Shown: positions 56,454-64,000 of the stretch, in pieces
Layout: every line of letters starts with the position of its first letter
How positions within the stretch are numbered: the stretch's first letter is position 1
NCBI GenBank assembly: GCA_027484425.1
Contig: JAIXSZ010000009.1
Location: 50,075-114,074 of the forward strand
DNA from: Sphingobacteriales bacterium
GTDB taxonomy: Bacteria > Bacteroidota > Bacteroidia > Chitinophagales > Chitinophagaceae
Reading direction: 5' to 3'
Length of the DNA: 64,000 bases
The notes under the pieces: model-generated
Databases searched by the model: none
The model's input: only the letters and a program-made list of their open reading frames with translations
Told to the model about the DNA's origin: nothing
Position numbers and translations under genes: made by a program

Positions 56454-57908
56454 TTAAAAACTAACTCTAGCAAAGCATATCTGTTTTCTGTAGAAGCAGG
56501 GCACCACCATCACTCGACCCGATACTTGTTTAGCCGATTTTGGCAACCAATCAGGATAATCATTGCCTTCGGCAGTAAGTCCGTGTATATCCGATTTTCC
56601 ATCAGCAGTTACGGTTGCCAATTGTATTCTCGAGTGTCGTGTGTCAAAATCATTGAAAAGAAATGCTAGCGTTCCTCCAGTGTTTAATAAAGCATACGAT
56701 GAGAATACACCATCATCTTCCTGCGAGTACTGTTGTTTGGGTATAATAGTATTCCATTCTCTTACTCCCTCATTATCATACGCCAATGCCATAATATCGT
56801 TATAGTGATACTCTCTTACCGATGAGTTCATATACGGACTGTAAAACGAATAATACCCAAATCCAGGAGTAAAACTGCTTCGCACAGTTACATACTGCGA
56901 CTCTGCTACCAATACAAAACCTCCATCATTTTTTACAATTAATTGGCGCACCATATAGTTGTCAAAAGAGTAGTTTCTTTTGGTGCCGTTCGCCTTACTG
57001 ATTATGTCATTGTCAAATGGTATAAACCGTCTGGTGCTGAAAGTGTCAGTGGCAATGTCAAAAGCAGCATATATAAAGCCATCAAATCTACCATTCTTCT
57101 TATCCGAGTAAAATCCTCCGAAGTATACCTTGTTATTTACGTTGTCAATTTTGGTATAACCTCCTGTTGCATATTTGTCGCCTAACTGTAGTTCTTTGCC
57201 CTCAAACTTAAGCGACCCTGGCTTTAATTTCAATATCCAGTATTGGTCAGTATAGTCTTGTGCCCCAATAGGGGTGTAGGCTGCCATATACACTGTACCA
57301 TCATTAGCTACATTCACCTCACCATGCTCAGGCAAGTTCTCAGTTTTAAAACTTGCTTTACAACGTTTGAATACTACACCTTTGTCATCCAGCCATTTCC
57401 CTTCGAAAGCGATTTCGTTTTTCTTATCAGTAGCCGTATATACCAGTATTGTCTTTTTATCGTCAGATACTGATGAAGAATAATAATTTTTTGTAGGCCC
57501 AAAAATGCCTGTTTTGGTGTGTCCTATCTCTATTGGTTTATTTATCAGCAGACCACTTGCATCCAAAAGTGCTGCATATTGCACCACCTTATTACTTTCT
57601 AGTGCCTGATAGAGCACCATCATCTTATCTGGATAGGTTATAAACTTCACCTGATATATTCGCTGAGGAAAAAAGTCTAACAGGATTGTGGCAACTTTTT
57701 TCATGGAGTCATTGTAAGCTTCCAGTCTCGAACCCTCCTCGTTTCTTAGATAGGTGTAAAGGTGTCCTCCTGTCATGCCCACTACAGTATAGGCATCAGT
57801 TCTATTGTCAAACTTTTCATATTCAGTATATGTTACTTCTTGCCCATTTAGGTTTGCGAATACAAAACTAAAAATCAACAAAATTGAATAGAATCTTAAA
57901 TTTACCAT
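56454..57908 (-). CDS. Secreted protein of unknown function, probably beta-propeller-like
   Basis: The start at 57908 (MVNLRFYSILLIF) gives 484 residues with a signal peptide (ILLIFSFVFANLNGQ); the upstream TTG is rejected. The sequence is rich in short beta-strand repeats (VYMAAYTPIG, NNKVYFGGFYSDKK, ILVYTATDKKN), which suggests a propeller or beta-sheet domain, but no named motif was recognised. Only three bases separate its stop from that of the second kup gene on the opposite strand. Confidence 0.65.
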   Translation of the reverse strand: MVNLRFYSILLIFSFVFANLNGQEVTYTEYEKFDNRTDAYTVVGMTGGHLYTYLRNEEGSRLEAYNDSMKKVATILLDFFPQRIYQVKFITYPDKMMVLYQALESNKVVQYAALLDASGLLINKPIEIGHTKTGIFGPTKNYYSSSVSDDKKTILVYTATDKKNEIAFEGKWLDDKGVVFKRCKASFKTENLPEHGEVNVANDGTVYMAAYTPIGAQDYTDQYWILKLKPGSLKFEGKELQLGDKYATGGYTKIDNVNNKVYFGGFYSDKKNGRFDGFIYAAFDIATDTFSTRRFIPFDNDIISKANGTKRNYSFDNYMVRQLIVKNDGGFVLVAESQYVTVRSSFTPGFGYYSFYSPYMNSSVREYHYNDIMALAYDNEGVREWNTIIPKQQYSQEDDGVFSSYALLNTGGTLAFLFNDFDTRHSRIQLATVTADGKSDIHGLTAEGNDYPDWLPKSAKQVSGRVMVVPCFYRKQICFARVSF

Positions 57909-57949
57909 GTCCAAATTTAAGGTAGATATACTTTTCTGAGCGGCAATAT

Positions 57950-58378
57950 TTATTTTAATAATTCTTTGTTTACAAATCGCTTAGTTATTTCTGGAGAGGG
58001 TAGGGCGCATTCGTTTTTTTTACCAAACCATTTATACCTGTTTTTGCCTATCCAGTCATATACTGCATTTCTAAAGAACTCTGGCAAAATTATAAGCAGA
58101 TAAAGTAGTTGCCATGCCCCTCCCAATAGCTTAAAAGTAAGTAGTACAGCATTTGACTTAGTATAATATTTTCCTCTGTAGTATATTATTACACTGTCAA
58201 TTCTTTTGCCGTCCTTATTTACTTGTTCCAATGCATTTTTACCCGTATCCGATTCTAGTGTCGCAAATAGAAACTGTTGCTTTTTGTCTTGTTTCAAAAT
58301 AAATTGCACAGCACTGTTACATAGATTACAAACACCATCAAAATATACTATCGCTTTTGGTTGCAGTTCTATTCTCAC
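57950..58378 (-). CDS. DCC-family thiol-disulfide oxidoreductase-like protein
   Basis: 142 residues with the family motif DGVCNLC (Asp14, Cys17, Cys20) near the N-terminus, then a thioredoxin-like pattern and a conserved NRYKWFGKKNECALP region with a late Cys. Members have the CxxC-type Asp-x-x-Cys-x-x-Cys motif but their cellular reductant and substrate are not established. A short hydrophobic stretch (GAWQLLYLLIILP) suggests membrane association. It starts 44 bp from the lipoprotein gene upstream on the same strand. Confidence 0.85.
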   Translation of the reverse strand: MRIELQPKAIVYFDGVCNLCNSAVQFILKQDKKQQFLFATLESDTGKNALEQVNKDGKRIDSVIIYYRGKYYTKSNAVLLTFKLLGGAWQLLYLLIILPEFFRNAVYDWIGKNRYKWFGKKNECALPSPEITKRFVNKELLK

Positions 58379-58421
58379 ATTTCAATTTTTAAATTCATTC
58401 TTCTCTATTCTCTGCTTCCTG

Positions 58422-58652
58422 CTATTTGTTTTTCATTGCTTCTCTTATCGAGTCTGCTTTTATTTTTACCTCTATTTTTATTCTGTATTCCAGCTCTTTT
58501 TTTGCCTGTTCCTCTACCTCCATTAGTTTTATACTAGATATCGAGTCTATTCGCTTTTCTATTTCTTCTTTAGTAAGCTGTGTTTTTACTTCTTTATTGC
58601 ATGACACCATCAACATCATACCGCTTGCTGCTATCAATATTAGCTTCTTCAT
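58422..58652 (-). CDS. Small lipoprotein with coiled coil
   Basis: 76 residues. Signal with lipobox MVSC (Cys18), followed by an almost entirely Glu/Lys/Ile helical region (KEEIEKRIDSISSIKL, then EEQAKKELEYRIKIEVKIK). The alternating charge suggests a coiled coil. No family is recognised. It probably forms a unit with the DCC gene downstream. Confidence 0.65.
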   Translation of the reverse strand: MKKLILIAASGMMLMVSCNKEVKTQLTKEEIEKRIDSISSIKLMEVEEQAKKELEYRIKIEVKIKADSIREAMKNK

Positions 58653-58799
58653 ATTTCTATGGCAAAGTTAGACTACCATTAGTCACTCAGGCAGATATAA
58701 TTAGGTATAACGCTAAAATTAACATTCTTTGTTTGCAATATTTTGTCAATGCTTTAGGTTTAATGTCAACAAAAATCAGGAAATTTACCTTGTAATTTC

Positions 58800-59453
58800 A
58801 TGAGATATCTCACAAAATCTTGCCACCTTCTGCTTTTGATGTTTGTATTCCAAACTTCCAGTGCACAACTGTCCTCTTACGATACTATCAGGGTGGGGGG
58901 CTCCATGGTCAATGGTATTAACTATCCTACAGCTTTTCTACCAGAGGTAGAAATTATCAGTACTTTCATCAATCCGGCCGACAGACTTCGTCGTGATAGG
59001 CTTCGCAGAGACATATACATTGCCTATCCCTATGCAATTACCGCAGCTGCCATCCTCAAAGATGTTAGCCACACACTCGACACACTCGAAAGTCGTAGAG
59101 ACAGAAGACGGTATCTTAAAGATATTGACCGACAACTCGATGCATCCTTCAAAGAACCACTAAAAAATCTGACGATCGATCAAGGGCATGTACTTATTAA
59201 GCTAATTAACCGGCAAACTGGTCAAAATTGCTACAGTATAATTCGCGAATTAAAAAGTGGATTTTCGGCGGTTATTTGGCAGTCAGTTGGCTTGATGTTC
59301 AATAATAATCTACGTCAAAACTATGACCCCAACGGTCGAGATCAGGAAATGGAAGCTATGGTGCAGATTTTAGAAGGTGCTGCTAATTATCGATATCAGC
59401 TTTATATGCAAGCAGAAATGATGAAGAAAATCCCAAAAACAGTTGCCAAATAG
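58800..59453 (+). CDS. DUF4294-family protein
   Basis: 217 residues with signal peptide (CHLLLLMFVFQTSSAQ). Shows the family's LRRDRLRRDIYIAYPYA and the DRRRYLKDIDRQLDASFKEP and RQTGQNCYSIIRELKSGFSA stretches. DUF4294 proteins are common in Bacteroidota and their function is unknown; the basic, Arg-rich central part and Cys are conserved. Complete. Confidence 0.85.
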   Translation: MRYLTKSCHLLLLMFVFQTSSAQLSSYDTIRVGGSMVNGINYPTAFLPEVEIISTFINPADRLRRDRLRRDIYIAYPYAITAAAILKDVSHTLDTLESRRDRRRYLKDIDRQLDASFKEPLKNLTIDQGHVLIKLINRQTGQNCYSIIRELKSGFSAVIWQSVGLMFNNNLRQNYDPNGRDQEMEAMVQILEGAANYRYQLYMQAEMMKKIPKTVAK

Positions 59454-59468
59454 CGGTGTATAACTTTA

Positions 59469-59855
59469 TTATTTTTTTTGCTGTTCTTCAATCTTTTGTT
59501 TCATTCTGTCTTTTCTAAAGTAAACTGTATAATATATGGCAAGTATCGCTAGTCCTATACCAAATGTTATTGCAGCCACTATTCTCATGTCACGGTTCAA
59601 AAACTCTCCCAGCATCCATGTCGAGTTTGCGATTATCCACATGCAAACAGCTGCATTGTGATACAATTCTGTTTTATTCTTCTTGCTGTGATATAACAGA
59701 TATATAGCTACACCTATAGTAGGCATTATCATTCCTATTGCTCCAGGTTTCCATTCCAGGGCCCAGCAAGTGTCTTTAATAAGCCAAAGCAGAATATGTA
59801 GGTTTTCTAGCCATCGATAGCTTTTTTGATGCTCTACTATTTCGTTTTCATTCAT
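59469..59855 (-). CDS. Small membrane protein, unknown
   Basis: The ATG at 59855 gives 128 residues (MNENEIVEHQKSYRW...); a TTG 39 bases upstream is possible but less likely. It has four hydrophobic segments (LHILLWLIKDTCWALEW, IGMIMPTIGVAIYLLY, AAVCMWIIANSTWMLG, ITFGIGLAILAIYYTVYF) and a basic C-terminus (RKDRMKQKIEEQQKK). It is convergent with DUF4294. Function unknown. Confidence 0.65.
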   Translation of the reverse strand: MNENEIVEHQKSYRWLENLHILLWLIKDTCWALEWKPGAIGMIMPTIGVAIYLLYHSKKNKTELYHNAAVCMWIIANSTWMLGEFLNRDMRIVAAITFGIGLAILAIYYTVYFRKDRMKQKIEEQQKK

Positions 59856-59959
59856 TTTAATTGCTACCTTTTTGTAATTTCTGATTTCCTCCAATTACTT
59901 ATTAAGCAAAAGTAACTATTCATTTTTCCTTAACGTTGCCTAGAATTAAAATATGTTTT

Positions 59960-59990
59960 TTGGTGTAGTAATACACAACAATTATTTTTG
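59960..59990 (+). promoter_or_regulatory. Promoter for the T9SS cargo gene at 60032
   Basis: TTGG at 59960-59963 and a perfect -7 box TATTTTTG at 59983-59990, spacing 23 bases start to start. A second TAATTTTG follows directly (59991-59998). The ATG is at 60032. Confidence 0.55.
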
Positions 59991-60031
59991 TAATTTTGAT
60001 TTTTATCTCTCACTTCCAAACCAAAACACAA

Positions 60032-60940
60032 ATGAAGAAAATCTCTACAACCTTCTTTTCACTTTTTCTAACACTGGCTGCATTCGCTCAGATCCCTAAT
60101 CCGGGATTTGAAACCTGGACATCGGGAACATATGATAGCCCTACTGGTTGGGGAAATTTAAACTCAACTACCAGTAGCTTTTCTGTATACACATGCGAAA
60201 AAGGCACTACTGGTGCACCTTCAGGTAGTTCTTTTATCAAACTTACCTCCAAAACGGCCCTTACTATAGTAGCACCGGGAGTTGCAGTTACAGGTAATCT
60301 CAATGTAGTCATTACTCCTCTTTCTGTCGATTTTTCAGGTGGTTTTCCTCACTCTACTCGTTCGGCTAGTCTTACAGGCAAATGGCAGCACATGGGTTCT
60401 GGTACTGACCACGGAAGGGTGGGGGTTATCTTCACAAAATGGAATATTGCAACCAGCACAAGAGACACTGTTGCAATGGCCGATTCTACCCTCACAGGTA
60501 TGGCAATGTCTTGGTCCGATTTTACAATACCACTTACTTACATGTCAGGTGCTAATCCCGATACTGGTATCGTAGTTCTTATGTCAAGTGCCGATCCCGC
60601 AGCTGCTGTTAATGGTAGTTATCTTTATGCAGACGACTTGGCGTTTACTGGCACTGTTCCTACAGGTGTTGTTACAGTAAAAGCTGTTCATTCAACGCTC
60701 AAACTTTTCCCTAACCCTGCTAGCTCACAAGTTACCGTGTATTACCACAGTGCTTCTGCGCGCCAAGTTGAGGTGGTTGTTTCTGATCTTTCTGGAAAAC
60801 AAGTACGTTCGCAAATGTTTCGTGCATTATCAGGAGAAAATAATTTCCTAATTACTACAAAAGGTTTGGCAAAAGGTATGTACATGGTTCAAGTTAACGA
60901 TGCCGAAAGTAATGTTCAACAAAAGTTATTTGTTGATTAA
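60032..60940 (+). CDS. T9SS-secreted protein with PCMD-like domain and type A sorting domain
   Basis: 302 residues. Signal peptide (KKISTTFFSLFLTLAAFAQ), then an opening PNPGFETW typical of this carbohydrate-associated domain, a jelly-roll core with YADDLAF, and a type A sorting domain (LFPNPASSQVTVYY ... LAKGMYMVQVND). It shares architecture with the gene at 17485 and likely has a related surface role. A terminator follows. Confidence 0.82.
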   Translation: MKKISTTFFSLFLTLAAFAQIPNPGFETWTSGTYDSPTGWGNLNSTTSSFSVYTCEKGTTGAPSGSSFIKLTSKTALTIVAPGVAVTGNLNVVITPLSVDFSGGFPHSTRSASLTGKWQHMGSGTDHGRVGVIFTKWNIATSTRDTVAMADSTLTGMAMSWSDFTIPLTYMSGANPDTGIVVLMSSADPAAAVNGSYLYADDLAFTGTVPTGVVTVKAVHSTLKLFPNPASSQVTVYYHSASARQVEVVVSDLSGKQVRSQMFRALSGENNFLITTKGLAKGMYMVQVNDAESNVQQKLFVD

Positions 60941-60963
60941 TATGTTTTTTTCATTCTCATTTC

Positions 60964-60992
60964 AAGCGGGCTTATTTTAGCCCGCTTTTTTT
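60964..60992 (+). terminator. Rho-independent terminator of the T9SS cargo gene
   Basis: Stem AAGCGGGCT (60964-60972) with AGCCCGCTT (60979-60987), followed by a TTTTT tail. Confidence 0.85.
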
Positions 60993-61080
60993 ATGTTCCT
61001 AAACAATTATATTTTTTCCTTTCATTCTTTCGTGCTTATAGTTCTTGATCTAATTGACAGTATATTTTTTAAATTGCACA

Positions 61081-61671
61081 ATGAATTGGATAAACCACTC
61101 AGTAGTTTTAAAAGGAGCATTGGTAAAATTAGTGCCTCTTGAACGTGCTCACTTCGCTGAGCTATTAAGTGTCGGTGCTAATAATCTTATTTGGGAATTT
61201 ATTTCTATTAATGGTTCAGATCCTGAAAGATTGAAATTACACCTCGAAAGTGCAGTTCTCAAACGTGCCAATGGCGAGCAATATCCATTTACCGTTATTT
61301 GTAATCGTACAGGTAACATCATTGGTAGTACAATGATTCACAATATTTTCCCCGAGCACAAGAAATTAGAGATCGGTTGGACTTGGTACGACCCGACTTA
61401 TTGGCGAACAGGGTATAATCGAGAATGCAAGTTATTACTATTGTCTTACTGTTTCGAGACACTAAATGCTATTAGAGTTCAATTTGTTACTGATGAAAAC
61501 AACTTTCGTAGTCGAAATGCAATAATAGGTATCGGCGCTACATTTGAGGGCATTCTCAGAAATGAAAGGATTAGAGCAAATGGGGTTTATCGAAACACAG
61601 CTATTTTTAGCATAATAGATAATGAATGGGAGGATGTTAAATGCAATCTTAAAAAATCTATTATTTATTGA
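61081..61671 (+). CDS. GNAT-family acetyltransferase (RimJ/RimL-like)
   Basis: 196 residues from the ATG at 61081. The N-terminal LVPLERAHFAELL, central IIGSTMIHNI, EIGWTWYDPTYWRTGYNRECKLLLLSY (around the acetyl-CoA-binding turn) and C-terminal IRVQFVTDENNFRSRNAI pattern match the RimJ/RimL subfamily, which N-acetylates proteins or small amines. The pyrophosphate-binding loop (Q/RxxGxG/A) is altered to RTGYNRE, so activity is likely but not certain. No partner. Confidence 0.82.
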   Translation: MNWINHSVVLKGALVKLVPLERAHFAELLSVGANNLIWEFISINGSDPERLKLHLESAVLKRANGEQYPFTVICNRTGNIIGSTMIHNIFPEHKKLEIGWTWYDPTYWRTGYNRECKLLLLSYCFETLNAIRVQFVTDENNFRSRNAIIGIGATFEGILRNERIRANGVYRNTAIFSIIDNEWEDVKCNLKKSIIY

Positions 61672-62012
61672 TGTTCATTCTCGTGCATAATGTCTACACT
61701 ATAATTTATTCTTGAGGTATGACTCATTTTTTTTTACCCGTAGCTAACATTTTTAGCTGTTTTGATGCCTATCAATTATTGTGAATGGTAAGGATCCACA
61801 TAATTAATGTTTGGAAGTGTTTTGATAATATTATGAGAATTGCTTGCTGAGCTTACTTTTATTCTTTTTGACAATTACTTCATTGATTTTTATGATTTCA
61901 TAGTGGTAACAATAAAAATATTTTTTTGTAACTCTTGCTTAATGTTCTAAATTTACGACTGTGTTAGTTTAGGTATAGTGTTCAATAACTGTTAATTTTC
62001 TGATAAGACAAT
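61672..62012. other. 341-bp AT-rich region upstream of the Big-repeat gene, with a likely promoter
   Basis: No ORF is supported. A promoter candidate has TTTG at 61925-61928 and TAAATTTA at 61948-61955 (one mismatch to TAnnTTTG), 23 bases start to start, leaving a leader of about 50 bases before 62013. Confidence 0.45.
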
Positions 62013-64000
62013 ATGAAAAAAATTACTGTACTCGGTTTTCTTATTTTTTTACTCCTGAGTGGCAAAGGTTATTCCCAAACCACAGCATCTTATTTCTTTT
62101 CTGCTTTCAGTAGTACGTACACCAGTATTTCAACTACCGGTACAGCCACTGGTGGTATAAGTGCTGACGATGTTACCCAAACAAATATTCCTATTGGATT
62201 TACCTTTAACTATTGCGGTACAAACTATACGCAACTAGCAGCTTGTTCAAATGGTTTTGTTAACCTCGCAAACACTGGTGCTGCCACTTTCACCAACGTG
62301 TTAGCCAATATTTCCAGCGCAGGCTGGTTATTGGTTTATTGGGATGACCTCCATGGTGCTGGTCACACAGCCTATTACAGTACTACTGGTACTGCACCTA
62401 ACAGGGTTTTTACTTTTGAGTGGAACAATTTTCACCACTTCAACACTACAGGTAATGGTAATTTACAAATAAAATTGTACGAAACCTCTAATATAATAGA
62501 CTTTTGTTATGGTTCAAATACGTATGGCACACCCTCTGCCACCATTGGTATAACCAACACCACTACTGATATTCGCACTTTGCCCACTTTTACTGCTGCC
62601 CCAGTACCTAATACTACATTTAATACAGGTACCGGTTTTCCTCTGGCTAATCAGGTTTATAGATGGTCGCCCTGCCCAGTTTTAGTTACAGCTACTAATA
62701 GCGGTGCTGTTTGTCCTGGCGGTACTGTTACACTTACAGGTACGGTAGGTGGCGGTGCTACTTCGTATTCTTGGTCAGGTCCGGCAAGTTTCACGTCTAC
62801 TTCTCTTACTCCAGTTATTTCTCCAGTTACAGCAGCCACAGCAGGAACTTACACACTTGTTGCTACAAATGGTACTTGTTCTATGAGTGCTACCACTGTA
62901 GTTAGCCTCAACCCCGTTCCTGCAGCGCCTATCATCACTCCTGCTACAACTACTGTTTGTAACGGTAGTATCACTGCTCTAACGTCCTCTGCGGCAGCTA
63001 CTTGGTCTCCGACTTCTAACTTATATACAGATGCCGCTGCTTCTATACCATATACAGGTGCGGCCACTACCACTGTATACTTCCAAACGTCAAGCGTTAC
63101 TACTGTACCTACTGTGTTTACCTACACAGCTACAGTCACTAATGCCACAGGTTGTACGGCATCAGCTACAGCTACGGTCACAGTCAATCCTTCTGTAGCG
63201 TCTATAACTGGAGCTCTTTCTGTGTGTACGGGTTACAACACTACTTTGTCCAGTTCCAGTGCGGGTGGTACATGGAGTTCTGCATTCCCCACTATTGCAT
63301 CTGTTGGTCTTACTACGGGTGTAGTCACGGGTAATTCACCTGGCACAGTTAGTATATTTTACACTGTTGCTGGCTGTAGTTCGGTAGCAGTTGTTACAGT
63401 AACACCTACACCTACTGCAATAACAGGTAATAACGTAGTTTGTCTTACTGGTGCCACTACTACGCTCAATTGTACCCCTGCGGGTGGTACATGGAGTAGC
63501 TCAGCTACAGGTATAGCTACTATTTCGCCTACAGGTATTGTTACAGGTATTGCACTAGGTACAACCACTATTACCTATGATATGGGCAGTGGTTGTTTTG
63601 TTACGCGCACCGTATCAGTCAATCCCTTCCCTGCACCTATCACAGGTTCTCCATCTTTATGTATAGGTGCCACTACGTTGCTGAGCAGTGCCACCCCTGG
63701 TGGTTTCTGGACCAGCGTACCTACTACAGTAGCATCGGTAGGTATCACCAGCGGTGTGGTATCGGGTATTACCTTGGGTACCGCCACCATCTCTTATTCA
63801 GTCAATAGCTGCCGTGTTACTACAACTGTAAGTGTCATATCAGCAGCAGGTCCTATTGTAGGACCTACAACGGTATGTCCTGGCTCTACCATTACACTCA
63901 CCAACAGTACAGGTGGTGGTTCATGGAGTAGCAGTGCACCAGGTGTAGCCACTATAGGTTCGTCTACAGGAGTTGTTACAGGAGTAACCCCAGGTACCGC
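62013..64000 (+). CDS. Repetitive adhesin-like protein with Ig-like repeats (3'-truncated by window edge)
   Basis: ATG at 62013 and open to the last base, at least 662 codons. Signal peptide (KKITVLGFLIFLLLSGKGYSQ), then a ~210-residue N-terminal module (IPIGFTFNYCG, NGFVNL, WDDLHG), then Ser/Thr-rich Ig-like units. From residue ~398 the units have a regular 72-73-residue period with pattern C-x-G-x-T-T-x-L-x(5)-GGTWSS, TGVVTG, LGTATISY and a second Cys. Proteins of this type in Bacteroidota usually end in a T9SS sorting domain; here the end is not visible. The frame was missed by gene lists that require a stop. Confidence 0.85.
   Translation, partial: MKKITVLGFLIFLLLSGKGYSQTTASYFFSAFSSTYTSISTTGTATGGISADDVTQTNIPIGFTFNYCGTNYTQLAACSNGFVNLANTGAATFTNVLANISSAGWLLVYWDDLHGAGHTAYYSTTGTAPNRVFTFEWNNFHHFNTTGNGNLQIKLYETSNIIDFCYGSNTYGTPSATIGITNTTTDIRTLPTFTAAPVPNTTFNTGTGFPLANQVYRWSPCPVLVTATNSGAVCPGGTVTLTGTVGGGATSYSWSGPASFTSTSLTPVISPVTAATAGTYTLVATNGTCSMSATTVVSLNPVPAAPIITPATTTVCNGSITALTSSAAATWSPTSNLYTDAAASIPYTGAATTTVYFQTSSVTTVPTVFTYTATVTNATGCTASATATVTVNPSVASITGALSVCTGYNTTLSSSSAGGTWSSAFPTIASVGLTTGVVTGNSPGTVSIFYTVAGCSSVAVVTVTPTPTAITGNNVVCLTGATTTLNCTPAGGTWSSSATGIATISPTGIVTGIALGTTTITYDMGSGCFVTRTVSVNPFPAPITGSPSLCIGATTLLSSATPGGFWTSVPTTVASVGITSGVVSGITLGTATISYSVNSCRVTTTVSVISAAGPIVGPTTVCPGSTITLTNSTGGGSWSSSAPGVATIGSSTGVVTGVTPGT
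63204..64000 (+). repeat. Tandem 216-219-bp coding repeats
   Basis: Three complete units start at 63204, 63420 and 63639 (216, 219 and 216 bp), and a partial fourth begins at 63855. Each starts with an Ile-Thr/Val-Gly codon group (ATA/ATC/ATT). Units are diverged, mainly in the middle. They encode the Ig-like domains and continue beyond the window. Confidence 0.8.

Noticed and set aside
63204..64000. Regular repeats that could be mistaken for a CRISPR array
   Set aside because: Units are 216-219 bp, diverged, in frame and translate to Ig-like domains; there are no short identical repeats or unique spacers.
1..64000. tRNA, rRNA, riboswitch and CRISPR genes
   Set aside because: I scanned the gaps by eye and found no cloverleaf, rRNA segment or repeat array. 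A covariance-model scan would be needed to exclude weak cases.

Overview
This 64 kb window comes from a chromosome of a Bacteroidota bacterium, most likely a member of the Chitinophagia (Chitinophagaceae-like). The evidence is convergent. Many starts lack a Shine-Dalgarno sequence, and many transcription units are preceded by the Bacteroidota -7 box TAnnTTTG. Secreted proteins end in type IX secretion sorting domains: type A in three proteins and the gliding-associated CHU_C type B in one. A PorT-family barrel, BBP2-type porin, DUF4294 protein, zinc-free L36 and the order infA-rpmJ-rpsM-rpsK-rpsD-rpoA-rplQ fit the same group. No tRNA, rRNA, CRISPR array, intact insertion sequence or prophage was seen.

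Layout. 1-12.1 kb: housekeeping genes for translation and RNA quality (dtd, mnmE, pth, trhO), a paired M16 protease operon (one active, one catalytically dead), a PspC protein, a DinB-like protein, a secreted endonuclease/phosphatase-fold enzyme, a PcaF/PaaJ-type thiolase and PorT. 12.1-16.6 kb: a gene-poor gap with a candidate small RNA, then an EGF-like lipoprotein, a bacilliredoxin-like protein, isocitrate dehydrogenase, deoC and a SPOR protein. 16.6-27.2 kb: GT2 glycosyltransferase, a T9SS cargo, a peroxiredoxin, a 1110-residue TPR hybrid histidine kinase, a lipoprotein, a DUF885 metallopeptidase and mitochondrial-type aconitase. 27.2-34.3 kb: a giant CHU_C/PKD surface protein, a CapD/WbpM-type nucleotide-sugar enzyme and small unknowns. 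34.5-38.5 kb: the ribosomal protein and rpoA cluster. 38.5-46.3 kb: an accessory region with a T9SS cargo gene split by an in-frame stop, a secreted protein-glutaminase locus, a glycosyltransferase, a Big-domain lipoprotein and a GyrI-like protein. 46.5-56.5 kb: a transglutaminase-like protein and a receptor-type binding protein, then a potassium locus (KdpD-like kinase, KdpE-like regulator, Kup, porin, Kup). 56.5-64 kb: small envelope proteins, DUF4294, another T9SS cargo, a GNAT acetyltransferase and the start of a repetitive adhesin-like protein that runs off the right edge.

The most notable locus is 40.4-42.8 kb. Its first gene carries every visible signature of protein-glutamine glutaminase (a secreted protein deamidase with a Cys-His-Asp triad), including a propeptide-like region, but is interrupted by a one-base frameshift in an A5G4 run. 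The next gene overlaps it by 10 bp and encodes a lipoprotein whose C-terminal part resembles that propeptide (IEVVFNE versus IEVSFNE). This suggests a stand-alone propeptide-type inhibitor or immunity protein. A third secreted protein of unknown function completes the set. The pairing is an inference from sequence and has not been tested.

Other points of interest are the kdpDE-kup-porin-kup arrangement without kdpFABC in view, unusual cofactor-site residues in isocitrate dehydrogenase, strong hairpins inside the rpsD-rpoA-rplQ cluster, and an orphan promoter-terminator pair near 12.4 kb.
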